From positions 124,001 through 188,000 of the forward strand of contig NZ_JAGGPB010000001.1 of assembly GCF_018614055.1 (NCBI RefSeq): a stretch of 64,000 bases of DNA, in the 5' to 3' direction. The stretch's first letter is position 1; every line of letters begins with the position of its first letter. The DNA comes from Streptomyces sp. ISL-98. Lineage in GTDB: Bacteria > Actinomycetota > Actinomycetes > Streptomycetales > Streptomycetaceae. This document shows, piece after piece, positions 7,941 to 16,859 of this stretch. The position numbers and the translations under genes are program-made. The notes beneath the pieces are model-generated. The model searched no databases and had not been told where the DNA came from. It saw nothing but the letters and a program-made list of their open reading frames with translations.

Positions 7941-8873
7941 ATGCCACAGCGCACCCGCCTCACCGACGCGGACGCCGACTGCGCCATCGCGCAGGCGCTC
8001 GATGTCGTCGGCGACTGGTGGACCCTGCTGATCGTGCGCGACGCGGCGCGCGGAGTGCACCGCTTCGACGCGCTCCAGGCGGAGTCGGGCATGTCCCGCA
8101 AGGTCCTCGCCGAGCGGCTGCGGCTGCTCGTGGACGCGGATGTGCTGTCCCGGGAGCCGTACCAGGACCGCCCGGTCCGGTACGAGTACCGGCTCACGCG
8201 GCGCGGTCGCGCACTGCTGCCCGTACTGATCGCGCTCCAGGACTGGGGCGACACCTGGCTGCTGGGAGAAGGCGAGACGATGGCGACGACCGCGGAGGCT
8301 TCGCAGGAGGCGGAGCGCGTGCACGCCCTGCGCGGCACGCACCTGCCGGAGCTTCAGCTGCCGGATTTCGACGGGGAGTCCAGGGACCCGGTCGCGGCGG
8401 ATACTCCGTACACCGTCCTCTACTGCTTCCCCGGCGCGTACGCCCGCCCGGACGCCTATCCGCCCGGCTGGGCCGGAATCCCGGGCGCCCCCGGCTGCAC
8501 CCTCGAATCGTGCACGTACCGCGACCAGCTGGCCGAGTTCACGGCGGCGGGCGCGACCGTGCACGGCGTATCGGCCCAACGCCCGGACGAGCAGCGGGCG
8601 TTCGCCGACAAGGAGCGGCTGCGTTTCCCGCTGCTGTCGGACGCGGACCTGACGCTGACGGCGGCGCTGCGGCTGCCGACGTTCCGGGTGGCGGGGATCA
8701 GCAGGCTGAAGCGGCTGACGCTGGTGGTGGGCCAGGACCGTACGATCCGCGAAGTCCTCTACCCGATCACGGACATCGGGGCGAGCGTCGAGGCGGCGCT
8801 GGCCAGTGTCAGAGCCGGCGTCAAAGCTGACGTCGAATCCGGTGTCAAGAACGGCCGGCGAGGATCCGGTTGA
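7941..8873 (+). CDS. HxlR-type regulator fused to a PrxQ/BCP-like peroxiredoxin
   Basis: 310 aa. Residues ~10-110 are an HxlR winged helix: CAIAQALDVVGDWWTLLIVRD, the LAERL recognition region and the YEYRLTRRGR wing. Its Cys14 stands where redox-sensing HxlR proteins keep their conserved N-terminal Cys. Residues ~135-290 are a thioredoxin-fold peroxiredoxin. They contain PGCTLESCTYRD with Cys186 and Cys191, the peroxidatic/resolving pair spacing of PrxQ/BCP, plus Cys162 in YCFPG. The start at ATG 7941 follows AAGGAAGGA. It faces the MFS gene across a 25-bp palindrome. It overlaps the end of the opposing tetR by 29 bp. It may be a one-protein peroxide or thiol-stress sensor; that role is inferred. 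Confidence 0.85.
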   Translation: MPQRTRLTDADADCAIAQALDVVGDWWTLLIVRDAARGVHRFDALQAESGMSRKVLAERLRLLVDADVLSREPYQDRPVRYEYRLTRRGRALLPVLIALQDWGDTWLLGEGETMATTAEASQEAERVHALRGTHLPELQLPDFDGESRDPVAADTPYTVLYCFPGAYARPDAYPPGWAGIPGAPGCTLESCTYRDQLAEFTAAGATVHGVSAQRPDEQRAFADKERLRFPLLSDADLTLTAALRLPTFRVAGISRLKRLTLVVGQDRTIREVLYPITDIGASVEAALASVRAGVKADVESGVKNGRRGSG

Positions 8874-9390
8874 GCATCTCCCGGGCGTACGCCGCGTCGT
8901 ACTCGGCGCCGGTCAGCAGCACCTGGAGGCAGATCCCGTCCATCAGAGCGACCAGCGCCCGCGCGGTGACCGGATCGGTGCGCCGGGCCAGGTGGTCGGC
9001 CACTCCCGCGCACCACTCGGCGGCGACGGGGCGCAGCGCGGGCCGGCGCAGTGCGGCGAGGTAGAGCTCGTACTCCAGCTCGACGCCGGTACGGTCCCCG
9101 GAGATCCACTCCCCCATCAGTGCGGCGAGCTCCTCCGCGACGTCGGCCTCGGGATCCTGGAGGGCGCCGCGCTCGCTGACGAGCTTCGCGAAGCCTTCGC
9201 TCGCCTGGCGCAGGGCGGCGACCAACAGCTCGTCGAGGGTCTTGAAGTGATACGTCGTCGAACCGAGCGGCACATCGGCCTCGGCCGCGGCGGACCGGTG
9301 GCTGAGGCCCGCTATGCCCTTGCTGCCCACCACGCGGATCGCGGCGTCGATGATGCGCCGGCGCCGTTCGGGGTCGTAACGGCGGGCCAT
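8845..9390 (-). CDS. TetR-family transcriptional regulator
   Basis: 181 aa. The N-terminal helix-turn-helix is SHRSAAAEADVPLGSTTYHFKTLDELL (about residues 30-55; shown only to delimit the motif around G-S-T-T-Y-H-F). The C-terminal ligand domain is all-helical. The start at ATG 9390 overlaps the stop of the SMR gene (TGATG), so the two are co-translated. This is the classic pump-plus-repressor operon. The likely operator is the palindrome cluster at 9721-9749 in front of the SMR gene, implying autoregulation. Confidence 0.88.
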   Translation of the reverse strand: MARRYDPERRRRIIDAAIRVVGSKGIAGLSHRSAAAEADVPLGSTTYHFKTLDELLVAALRQASEGFAKLVSERGALQDPEADVAEELAALMGEWISGDRTGVELEYELYLAALRRPALRPVAAEWCAGVADHLARRTDPVTARALVALMDGICLQVLLTGAEYDAAYAREMLNRILAGRS

Positions 9391-9710
9391 CAGTGCGCGC
9401 CCCCGAGATTGAGCAGCACGACCCCGACGATGACGAGCGCGATGCCCGTCAGCTTGACGGCGTTCGTCGACTCGCCGAGGAAGAACATGCCGATGGCGGC
9501 GACCGCTGCTGTGCCGACGCCCGCCCAGATCGCGTAGGCGGTGCCGACCGACATGGACTTGAGGGTCTGCGCGAGGAGGCTGAAGGCCAGCAGATAGCCG
9601 ACGACTGTGCCGATCGAGGGCCAGAGCTTGCTGAATCCGTAGCTGTACTTCATGGCCGTGGTCCCGGCCACCTCCGCCGCGATGGCCGCGGCCAGCAGTA
9701 CGTATGGCAT
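9390..9710 (-). CDS. Small multidrug resistance (SMR) efflux protein
   Basis: 106 aa with four membrane helices. The conserved Glu of the first helix is in IAAEVAGTTAMKYS (Glu14 region), the proton/drug site of EmrE/SugE proteins. WAGVGTA marks helix 3 and GESTNAVKLTGI lies before helix 4. I start at ATG 9710 (MPYVLL), which begins directly with helix 1; the longer reading would include the operator. It exports cationic compounds by homology. It is first in a two-gene operon with tetR. Confidence 0.9.
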   Translation of the reverse strand: MPYVLLAAAIAAEVAGTTAMKYSYGFSKLWPSIGTVVGYLLAFSLLAQTLKSMSVGTAYAIWAGVGTAAVAAIGMFFLGESTNAVKLTGIALVIVGVVLLNLGGAH

Positions 9711-9720
9711 GCGCACGAAG

Positions 9721-9749
9721 GTACACGCCGTTGTGTACGCCCGTACACA
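9721..9749. promoter_or_regulatory. Palindrome cluster, candidate TetR operator
   Basis: A perfect palindrome, TGTGTACG-CC-CGTACACA (9732-9749), overlaps a second one, GTACAC-N6-GTGTAC (9721-9738). Together they give three GTACAC-type half-sites in 29 bp. The cluster begins 11 bp upstream of the SMR ATG, where repressor binding would block transcription. Confidence 0.65.
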
Positions 9750-9843
9750 TAAGCGGGGAACGCACCGCACCGCCATTCCGCCCCAGGCGCCCACCCGTTA
9801 CGGTGTAGCGCCTGGTCAGGGCATGAAACGTAACGGAGTGACA

Positions 9844-10941
9844 GTGGCGCACGATTCGGGATGGAACGGCCCCCACAGCGGCGGACCGTACGCAGGACCC
9901 CCGCCGCCCGGCTGGGGCGGCGGATGGATGCCGCCTCCGCCCCCGCCGCCCAAGCCGGGAGTGATACCCCTCGGTCCGCTCGGCCTGGGCGACATCCTGG
10001 GCGGCACGTTCACCACCATGGGCCGCTACTGGAAGCAGCTGTTCGGCATAGCCGTGCTGATGTACGGCGGAGCGCTGCTCGTGGTGGTCGGCGCCGTCGC
10101 CGTCGCCCTCTCCGCCACCCACGACACCCTGCAGACGGTCTTCGACAGCACCAACGACGAGGACCCGCCGTGGGACGAGTTGTGGACTCTGCTGATCTCC
10201 TTCGGCGCGGTGTGGATCGTCGCCATGCTGTCGATGGTGGTCGCCACCGCCACCATCATGGCCGCCTGCCCCGCGGTGCTCCAGGACGCGGTGCTCGGCC
10301 GCCGTACGACCATCGGCGCGGTGTGGCGCCGTGCCTGGCCGCGGGTGCCCGCCGTCATCGGCGCGATGCTGCTGCCCTGGCTGGTCGCCATGGTCACCAT
10401 GGGCCTGTTCATGGTGAGTTACGTCGTGCTGATCGTGTCGTTCCTGTCGCAGGACACCAGTGGCGCCTGGGCGGCCCTGGGCTTCGTGGCGTTCCTCGCG
10501 TTCGTCCCGCTGGCCGTCTGGCTCTGGGTGCGGTTCAGCCTGGCGCCGGCCGCCGTGGTCTTCGAGTCGCAGGGGCCGGTCGCGGCGCTGCGCCGCTCGT
10601 CGCAGCTGGTACAGGGCGCCTGGTGGCGGATCTTCGGCATCACCGTGCTGGCCTCGATCATGGCCATGGTCGCGGGCTACATCATCCAGCTCCCGCTCAC
10701 CATGATCGGCGCGCTGACGAGCATGCCGGGCATGGCCGAGGCGGGCCCCGAGCCCGGCGTGGGCGAGGCGCTCGTCGCGATGGGCTCGTACCTGGTGTTC
10801 ATCCTGCTGGGCAGCATCATCAGCCAGATCGTGGCCACCACTTTCCCCCAGCTGGTGACCGGCCTGCTGTACGTCGACCAGCGCATCCGCAAGGAGAACC
10901 TGGCCCCGGTGCTCGCCGAGGCGGCGGCGGACCGGTACTGA
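9844..10941 (+). CDS. Multi-pass membrane protein, Pro/Gly-rich N-terminus
   Basis: About 365 aa. Residues ~1-45 are a Gly/Pro-rich cytoplasmic leader (GPPPPGWGGGW, PPPPPPP). The rest is hydrophobic with about six membrane helices, reminiscent of the glycerophosphodiester-phosphodiesterase membrane domain family (GPLGLGDILGGTFTTMGRYWKQ is the entry motif, given as landmarks G-D-I-L-G-G). I choose GTG 9844 because GGAG lies 6 nt upstream; GTG 9838 and ATG 9823 are alternatives. There is no catalytic domain, so a transport or scaffold role is possible. It ends at a strong terminator. Confidence 0.75.
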   Translation: MAHDSGWNGPHSGGPYAGPPPPGWGGGWMPPPPPPPKPGVIPLGPLGLGDILGGTFTTMGRYWKQLFGIAVLMYGGALLVVVGAVAVALSATHDTLQTVFDSTNDEDPPWDELWTLLISFGAVWIVAMLSMVVATATIMAACPAVLQDAVLGRRTTIGAVWRRAWPRVPAVIGAMLLPWLVAMVTMGLFMVSYVVLIVSFLSQDTSGAWAALGFVAFLAFVPLAVWLWVRFSLAPAAVVFESQGPVAALRRSSQLVQGAWWRIFGITVLASIMAMVAGYIIQLPLTMIGALTSMPGMAEAGPEPGVGEALVAMGSYLVFILLGSIISQIVATTFPQLVTGLLYVDQRIRKENLAPVLAEAAADRY

Positions 10942-10970
10942 GCGGACCGTACTCGGACCGTACCGATACG

Positions 10971-11005
10971 CCGAGAGGCCCCCGGCAGTGCCGGGGGCCT
11001 CTCGG
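10971..11005. terminator. Strong bidirectional terminator
   Basis: CCGAGAGGCCCCCGGCA and its exact complement are separated by a single base, giving a 17-bp palindrome whose tip must open to form the loop. It lies between the membrane protein (stop 10941) and the end of the suf operon (11032) and serves both. Confidence 0.85.
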
Positions 11006-11031
11006 AAGTCTGGCTGGTCGGTCGGCTCGTC

Positions 11032-11385
11032 TCAGACGTTGAAGCCGAGCGCGCGGAGCTGCTCGCGGCCGTCATCCGTGATCTTGTCCGGGCCCCACGG
11101 CGGCATCCAGACCCAGTTGATCTTCAGCTCGCTGACGATCCCCTCGGTCGCCGACTTCGCCTGGTCCTCGATGACATCGGTCAGCGGGCAGGCCGCGGAC
11201 GTCAGCGTCATGTCGAGCGTGGCGACGTTCGAGTCGTCGATGTGGACGCCGTAGATCAGGCCGAGGTTCACGACGTCGATGCCCAGCTCGGGGTCGACCA
11301 CGTCGTAGAGGGCCTCGCGGACCTCTTCCTCGGAGGCCGGCTTGGTCTTGAGACTCTCGGTGGGTGTCGCAGCGTTGTCAGTCAT
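11032..11385 (-). CDS. sufT: DUF59/PaaD-like (SufT-type) Fe-S assembly factor
   Basis: 117 aa. It has the DUF59/MIP18 core EVREALYDVVDPELGIDVVNLGLIY (landmarks D-P-E-L-G and N-L-G-L-I-Y) and the conserved Cys in TSAACPLTD. Such proteins help mature or carry Fe-S clusters. The start at ATG 11385 (MTDNAATPTES) overlaps the sufU stop by 4 bp. It is the last gene of the suf operon. The SufT name follows the common usage for suf-operon DUF59 proteins; the biochemical role here is by homology. Confidence 0.85.
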   Translation of the reverse strand: MTDNAATPTESLKTKPASEEEVREALYDVVDPELGIDVVNLGLIYGVHIDDSNVATLDMTLTSAACPLTDVIEDQAKSATEGIVSELKINWVWMPPWGPDKITDDGREQLRALGFNV

Positions 11386-11846
11386 GCGGTCTTCCTCTCG
11401 GCGCTCTCGCCCAGTGCCTGGGCCGTCGCGTCCTTCCATGCCATCCAGCTCAGCAGAGCACACTTCACACGCGCCGGATACTTCGAGACACCGGCGAACG
11501 CGACCGCGTCCTCCAGCACCTCTTCCATCGCGTCGTCCGGCTCGATCTTGCCCTTGGACTGCATCAGCTCCAGGAACGTGGCCTGGATCTTCTGCGCCTC
11601 GGCCAGCTCTTTGCCGACCAGCAGATCATTCAGCACGGAGGCACTGGCCTGGCTGATGGAACAGCCCTGGCCCTCGTACGAGACATCGGCGATCGTGTCG
11701 CCGTCGTACTTCACGCGAAGCGTGATCTCGTCGCCACATGTCGGGTTGACGTGGTGCACCTCGGCATCGCCGTCCCGGAGCCCGCGCCCGTGGGGGTGCT
11801 TGTAGTGGTCCAGGATGACTTCCTGGTACATCGAATCCAGCTTCAC
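11382..11846 (-). CDS. sufU: SufU-type Fe-S assembly sulfurtransferase
   Basis: 154 aa, NifU/IscU-like. Three conserved Cys are visible: NPTCGDE, GQGCSISQAS and RVKCALLSW. The Gly-rich insertion between the first and second distinguishes SufU, a zinc-dependent sulfur acceptor for SufS in Gram-positive bacteria, from IscU. It sits 11 bp after sufS and overlaps sufT, so the three are tightly co-expressed. Confidence 0.93.
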   Translation of the reverse strand: MKLDSMYQEVILDHYKHPHGRGLRDGDAEVHHVNPTCGDEITLRVKYDGDTIADVSYEGQGCSISQASASVLNDLLVGKELAEAQKIQATFLELMQSKGKIEPDDAMEEVLEDAVAFAGVSKYPARVKCALLSWMAWKDATAQALGESAERKTA

Positions 11847-11857
11847 GATCCCAGTCC

Positions 11858-13114
11858 TCAGCCGAAGAAGTTCCGGACGTGCTCCAGGCCGTCGACCAGG
11901 GCATCGACCTCGGCCGGCGTGGAGTACAGATAGAACGACGCTCGCGTGGTCGCAGGAATTCCGTACCGCAGGCAGACAGGCCGCGCGCAGTGGTGTCCGA
12001 CGCGGACCGCGATGCCCAGCTCGTCGAGGACCTGGCCCACGTCGTGGGGGTGGATGTCACCCAGTGTGAACGAGATCGTCGCCCCGCGCTCCTCGGCCGT
12101 CGTCGGGCCGATGATCCGCAGACCGGGTACCTCCAGCAGGCGCTTCACCGCGTACTCGGTGATCGCGTGCTCGTGCGCGGCGATGTTCTCCATGCCGATC
12201 GAGGTGAGGTAGTCCACGGCCGCGCCGAGGCCGACGGCCTGGGCGATCGGGGGCGTACCGGCCTCGAACTTGTGCGGAGCGGGCGCGTACGTCGACGAGC
12301 TCATCGAAACGGTCTCGATCATCTCGCCGCCGCCGAGGAACGGCGGGAGGTCCTCAAGGAGCTCCTGGCGTCCCCACAGCACACCGATGCCGGTCGGGCC
12401 GACCATCTTGTGGCCGGTGAAGGCCACGAAGTCGGCCTGCAGCGCCTGTACGTCGAGGGGCATGTGCGGCGCGGCCTGCGAGGCGTCGATGCAGACCAGC
12501 GCGCCGACCTCCTGCGCACGGCGGATGATCGCCTCGACCGGGTTGACCGTGCCCATGATGTTGGAGACCAGCGTGAAGGAGACGATCTTCGTCTTCTCGG
12601 TGATGATCTCGTCAATGTTGGACAGGTCGAGGCGGCCGTCGTCGGTGATGCCGAACCACTTCAGCTTCGCGCCCGTGCGCTGCGAGAGCAGCTGCCACGG
12701 CACGATGTTGGAGTGGTGCTCCATCTCCGTGATGACGATCTCGGTGTCGCTGTCCACGCGGTAGGGCTCGTCGGCCCAGCCCAGCATGTTGGCGACGAGG
12801 TTGAGCGACTCGGAGGCGTTCTTCGTGAAGATGACCTCGTCGCGGCTCGGCGCGTTGATGAAGGCGGCGACCTTGTCGCGGGCGCCCTCGTACAGCGCCG
12901 TGGCCTCCTCGGCGAGCACATGGACGCCACGGTGGACGTTGGCGTTGCTCTGCTCGTAGTACGCGTTCAGCGCGTCGAGGACCTGGCGCGGCTTCTGTGA
13001 AGTCGCCGCGTTGTCCAGGTAAACGATCTTCTTCCCGTCGTGGACCACACGATCCAGGATGGGGAAGTCCTTGCGGATCGCCTCGGTGTCGAGAAGGCCC
13101 GGCAGCTGTGTCAC
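11858..13114 (-). CDS. sufS: Cysteine desulfurase SufS
   Basis: 418 aa PLP enzyme that takes sulfur from cysteine for Fe-S clusters. The PLP Lys is in FTGHKMVGPTGIGVLWG. The catalytic Cys is in HHCARPVCLRYG near residue 370, in the short loop typical of group II (SufS) desulfurases. It starts 4 bp inside sufC (overlapping stop/start). Confidence 0.95.
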   Translation of the reverse strand: MTQLPGLLDTEAIRKDFPILDRVVHDGKKIVYLDNAATSQKPRQVLDALNAYYEQSNANVHRGVHVLAEEATALYEGARDKVAAFINAPSRDEVIFTKNASESLNLVANMLGWADEPYRVDSDTEIVITEMEHHSNIVPWQLLSQRTGAKLKWFGITDDGRLDLSNIDEIITEKTKIVSFTLVSNIMGTVNPVEAIIRRAQEVGALVCIDASQAAPHMPLDVQALQADFVAFTGHKMVGPTGIGVLWGRQELLEDLPPFLGGGEMIETVSMSSSTYAPAPHKFEAGTPPIAQAVGLGAAVDYLTSIGMENIAAHEHAITEYAVKRLLEVPGLRIIGPTTAEERGATISFTLGDIHPHDVGQVLDELGIAVRVGHHCARPVCLRYGIPATTRASFYLYSTPAEVDALVDGLEHVRNFFG

Positions 13115-13875
13115 GCGGTTACGCCACCCTTCGTGTACTTCTCGTAGCCCTCGGCCTCGAGCTCGTCGGCCAGCTCAGGGCCACCGGACGCCACGATCCT
13201 GCCGTTGGCGAAGACGTGGACGAAGTCCGGCTTGATGTAGCGCAGGATGCGCGTGTAGTGCGTGATCAGCAGCGTGCCGACCTCGCCGCTCGCGTGGACG
13301 CGGTTGACGCCCTCGGAGACCTGGCGAAGCGCGTCGACGTCGAGGCCGGAGTCGGTCTCGTCGAGGATCGCGATCTTCGGCTTGAGGAGCTCCAGCTGGA
13401 GGATCTCGTGGCGCTTCTTCTCACCGCCGGAGAAGCCCTCGTTGACGTTGCGCTCGGCGAAGGCCGGGTCCATCTGGAGGGTCTCCATGGCCGTCTTGAC
13501 CTCCTTCACCCAGGTACGCAGCTTGGGGGCCTCGCCGCGCATCGCCGTCGCCGACGTACGCAGGAAGTTGGAGACCGAGACGCCGGGGACCTCGACCGGG
13601 TACTGCATGGCCAGGAACATGCCGGCGCGGGCGCGCTCGTCGACGGTCATCTCCAGGACGTCCTCACCATCGAGGGTGACGGTGCCGCTGGTGATCGTGT
13701 ACTTGGGGTGACCCGCGATCGAGTACGCGAGGGTGGACTTGCCGGAGCCGTTGGGGCCCATGATGGCGTGGGTCTCGCCCTGCTTCACGGTCAGGTCGAC
13801 GCCCTTGAGGATCTCCTTCGTGGCGTTGTCGGCCTCGACGGAAACGTGCAGGTCGCGGATTTCAAGCGTAGCCAT
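13111..13875 (-). CDS. sufC: Fe-S assembly ATPase SufC
   Basis: 254 aa ABC-type ATPase of the SufBCD scaffold. Walker A is GPNGSGKST, the Q-loop MQYP, the signature FSGGEKKR, and Walker B is followed by DETDSGLD. It is soluble, with no membrane partner. I start at ATG 13875 (MATLEIRDL), 7 bp after the Rieske gene; the longer reading to 13914 would overlap that gene's end. It precedes sufS with a 4-bp overlap. Confidence 0.95.
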   Translation of the reverse strand: MATLEIRDLHVSVEADNATKEILKGVDLTVKQGETHAIMGPNGSGKSTLAYSIAGHPKYTITSGTVTLDGEDVLEMTVDERARAGMFLAMQYPVEVPGVSVSNFLRTSATAMRGEAPKLRTWVKEVKTAMETLQMDPAFAERNVNEGFSGGEKKRHEILQLELLKPKIAILDETDSGLDVDALRQVSEGVNRVHASGEVGTLLITHYTRILRYIKPDFVHVFANGRIVASGGPELADELEAEGYEKYTKGGVTA

Positions 13876-13882
13876 GGGTGTC

Positions 13883-14200
13883 TCAGGACTCCTGTGTGAC
13901 GGAGACGAGCACATCGTCCCCTTCGATCTTGACGGGGTATACGGGGACGGGGCGCGTCGCGGGAAGGCCGGACGGCTTGCCGGTGCGGAGGTCGAAGCTC
14001 GAGCCGTGCAGCCAGCACTCGATCATGCAGTCCTCGACTTCGCCCTCCGAGAGGGAGACGTTCGCGTGCGAGCAGATGTCGTTGATCGCGAACACCTCGC
14101 CCTCGGTGAGGACGACGGATACCGGCGTGCCGTCGAGTTCCACCCTCTTCGGGGTGTCCTCCTCCAGCTCGCTCAGCGCACAGGCTCGGGCGAAGGCCAT
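13883..14200 (-). CDS. Rieske-type [2Fe-2S] ferredoxin in the suf operon
   Basis: 105 aa, one Rieske domain close to NirD and biphenyl-dioxygenase ferredoxins. The ligand pairs are C-S-H in INDICSHANVS and C-W-L-H in ECWLHGSSFD. It lies between sufD and sufC. Its ATG shares one base with the sufD stop (TGATG), so its expression is tied to cluster assembly. In Streptomyces this insertion is usual. A role as electron donor during assembly is plausible but not shown by the sequence. Confidence 0.9.
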   Translation of the reverse strand: MAFARACALSELEEDTPKRVELDGTPVSVVLTEGEVFAINDICSHANVSLSEGEVEDCMIECWLHGSSFDLRTGKPSGLPATRPVPVYPVKIEGDDVLVSVTQES

Positions 14201-15378
14201 CAGACGGATGCCTCCAGCTCCGCGTCGATCTTGTCGAGGAGGCGCTCCTCCACGTCCGGCAGACCGATCTTCTGCACCAGCTCGGCGAAGAAGCCGCGGA
14301 CGACGAGGCGGCGGGCCTCTCCGGCCGGGATGCCGCGGGCCATGAGGTAGAAGAGCTGCTCGTCGTCGAAGCGGCCGGTCGCCGAGGCGTGGCCGGCGCC
14401 GACGATCTCGCCGGTCTCGATCTCCAGGTTCGGCACGGAGTCGACGCGCGCACCGTCCGTGAGGACGAGGTTGCGGTTCAGCTCGTACGTGTCGGTGCCC
14501 TCGGCGGTGGCCTCGATGAGGACGTCACCGATCCACACAGCGTGGGCGCCCTCGCCCTGGAGCGCGCCCTTGTAGGCGACATTGGACTTGCAGTGCGGGG
14601 TGTTGTGGTCGACCAGCAGGCGGTGCTCCTGGTGCTGGCCGGCATCGGTGAAGTACAGGCCGAAGAGCTCGACCTCGCCACCGGTGCCCGCGTACTGCAC
14701 GCGCGGGTGGAGGCGTACGACATCGCCGCCGAAGGTCACCACGACCGACTTGAACGAGGCGTCGCGGCCGATCAGCGCGTTGTGCTGCGCGACGTGGACG
14801 GCCTTTTCGTCCCAGTCCTGGACGGACACGACGGTCAGCTTCGCGCCGTCGCCGACGATGAAGTCGACATTGGCGGCAAGCACGGCGTCACCGGTGTGAT
14901 CGATGACGACGACAGCCTCGGCGAAGGCGCCCAGCTCGACGACCTGGTGGCCGTAGGCGGTGCCACCCTCGCCGTGCACGGCGATCCGGATCGGCTCGCT
15001 CAGCACAGCCTCCTTGGGCACCGAGACGACCGAGGCCTTCTCGAAGGAGCTGTACGCCTGAGCGGCGACCCGGTCCGCCGGGGTGCCGGCCTTGCCGAGC
15101 CGCGCGTCGCCGCGGTCCACCGTCTCGACGGTGACGCCCTCGGGGGCGGACACCTCGACGGTGAGTACGCCGCCGGCCTCGGCGGTGCCGTCGTGCAGCC
15201 CGCGCAGGCGCTCGAGCGGCGTGAAGCGCCACTCCTCCTCGCGGCCGTGCGGCACCGGGAAGTCCGCCACGTCGAAGGACGGCGGGGCGCTCATGCGCGT
15301 GGCGACGGTGGACTCGGCGGCCACCGCGATGGACCCGGCAGTCGTGGAGCCCACCGGAATGTTCTGAGCCTCAGCCAT
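14200..15378 (-). CDS. sufD: Fe-S cluster scaffold protein SufD
   Basis: 392 aa. The C-terminal half has the SufB/SufD beta-helix core (VVTFGGDVVRLHPRVQYAGTGGEVELFGLY; landmarks R-L-H-P-R and D-H-N-T-P-H). The C-terminal His/Cys region binds SufC and SufB. The run GARVDSVPNLEIETGEIVGAGHASATGRFDDEQLFYLMARG (landmarks G-H-A-S-A-T-G) is a strong family mark. It lies 59 bp after sufB, the only appreciable gap inside the operon. Confidence 0.95.
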   Translation of the reverse strand: MAEAQNIPVGSTTAGSIAVAAESTVATRMSAPPSFDVADFPVPHGREEEWRFTPLERLRGLHDGTAEAGGVLTVEVSAPEGVTVETVDRGDARLGKAGTPADRVAAQAYSSFEKASVVSVPKEAVLSEPIRIAVHGEGGTAYGHQVVELGAFAEAVVVIDHTGDAVLAANVDFIVGDGAKLTVVSVQDWDEKAVHVAQHNALIGRDASFKSVVVTFGGDVVRLHPRVQYAGTGGEVELFGLYFTDAGQHQEHRLLVDHNTPHCKSNVAYKGALQGEGAHAVWIGDVLIEATAEGTDTYELNRNLVLTDGARVDSVPNLEIETGEIVGAGHASATGRFDDEQLFYLMARGIPAGEARRLVVRGFFAELVQKIGLPDVEERLLDKIDAELEASV

Positions 15379-15437
15379 GGCTGTCGTAGTGCTCTCTCTC
15401 TGGGTCAGGAATCAGTCGCTGCGGGGGGACGGTGGCG

Positions 15438-16859
15438 TCAGCCGACCGAACCCTCCATCTGCAGCTCGATCAGCCGGTTGAGCTCAAGCGCGTACTCCAT
15501 GGGCAGCTCCTTGGCGATCGGCTCGACGAAGCCGCGGACGATCATCGCCATCGCCTCGAACTCCGTCATGCCCCGGCTCATCAGGTAGAAGAGCTGGTCG
15601 TCGGAAACCTTGGAGACCGTCGCCTCGTGGCCCATGGACACGTCGTCCTCGCGGACGTCGACGTACGGGTACGTGTCGGAGCGGGAGATCGTGTCGACCA
15701 GCAGCGCGTCACAGAGCACGTTGGACTTCGAGCCCGCGGCACCCTCGCCGATCTCGACGAGACCGCGGTAGGACGTACGGCCGCCACCTCGCGCCACCGA
15801 CTTGGAGACGATGTTGGAGGAGGTGTTCGGCGCCATGTGCACCATCTTGGAGCCGGCGTCCTGGTGCTGGCCCTCGCCCGCGAAGGCGATCGACAGGGTC
15901 TCGCCCTTGGCGTGCTCGCCCATCAGGTAGACGGCCGGGTACTTCATCGTCACCTTGGAGCCGATGTTGCCGTCGACCCACTCCATGGTCGCGCCCTCGT
16001 ACGCCACGGCGCGCTTGGTGACCAGGTTGTAGACGTTGTTCGACCAGTTCTGGATGGTCGTGTAGCGGCAGCGGCCGCCCTTCTTGACGATGATCTCGAC
16101 GACGGCGCTGTGCAGCGAGTCCGACGAGTAGATCGGGGCGGTGCAGCCCTCGACGTAGTGGACGTACGCGTCCTCGTCGACGATGATCAGCGTCCGCTCG
16201 AACTGGCCCATGTTCTCCGTGTTGATACGGAAGTAGGCCTGGAGCGGGATGTCGACGTGGACGCCCTTGGGCACGTAGATGAACGAGCCACCGGACCACA
16301 CGGCCGAGTTCAGCGAGGCGAACTTGTTGTCGCCGACCGGGATGACCGTGCCGAAGTACTCCTGGAAGAGCTCCGGGTGCTGCTTCAGCGCGGTGTCGGT
16401 GTCGAGGAAGATGACGCCCTGCTCCTCCAGGTCCTCACGGATCTGGTGGTAGACGACCTCGGACTCGTACTGGGCCGCGACACCGGCGACGAGGCGCTGC
16501 TTCTCCGCCTCGGGGATGCCGAGCTTGTCGTACGTGTTCTTGATGTCCTCGGGCAGGTCCTCCCAGGACTCCGCCTGCTTCTCCGTGGAGCGCACGAAGT
16601 ACTTGATGTTGTCGAAGTCGATGCCCGACAGGTCGGCGCCCCAGTTCGGCATGGGCTTCTTGCCGAACAGCTTGAGGCCCTTGAGCCGCAGCTTCAGCAT
16701 CCACTCCGGCTCGCTCTTCTTCGCCGAGATGTCGCGGACGACAGCCTCGGAGAGGCCGCGCTTGGCCTCAGCGCCTGCCGCGTCGGAGTCGGCCCAGCCG
16801 AATTCGTACGTACCCAGACCCTCGAGTTCGGGGTGGGCAGTCTCCGTGGGGAGAGTCAT
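15438..16859 (-). CDS. sufB: Fe-S cluster scaffold protein SufB
   Basis: 473 aa, start ATG 16859 ([14 protein letters not shown]). It is the cluster-building subunit of SufBC2D. Marks include [30 protein letters not shown] (landmarks Y-V-P-K-G-V) and [19 protein letters not shown], which holds the conserved Cys, plus [21 protein letters not shown] near the end. It overlaps the sufR stop by 4 bp (ATGA), so the operon begins sufR-sufB. Confidence 0.96.
   Translation of the reverse strand: MTLPTETAHPELEGLGTYEFGWADSDAAGAEAKRGLSEAVVRDISAKKSEPEWMLKLRLKGLKLFGKKPMPNWGADLSGIDFDNIKYFVRSTEKQAESWEDLPEDIKNTYDKLGIPEAEKQRLVAGVAAQYESEVVYHQIREDLEEQGVIFLDTDTALKQHPELFQEYFGTVIPVGDNKFASLNSAVWSGGSFIYVPKGVHVDIPLQAYFRINTENMGQFERTLIIVDEDAYVHYVEGCTAPIYSSDSLHSAVVEIIVKKGGRCRYTTIQNWSNNVYNLVTKRAVAYEGATMEWVDGNIGSKVTMKYPAVYLMGEHAKGETLSIAFAGEGQHQDAGSKMVHMAPNTSSNIVSKSVARGGGRTSYRGLVEIGEGAAGSKSNVLCDALLVDTISRSDTYPYVDVREDDVSMGHEATVSKVSDDQLFYLMSRGMTEFEAMAMIVRGFVEPIAKELPMEYALELNRLIELQMEGSVG

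Noticed and set aside
5595-8873. A >1000-codon rightward open frame across dapD and the MFS gene
   Set aside because: It is the antisense shadow typical of high-GC coding sequence; only the part from 7941 (HxlR-peroxiredoxin) has homology.
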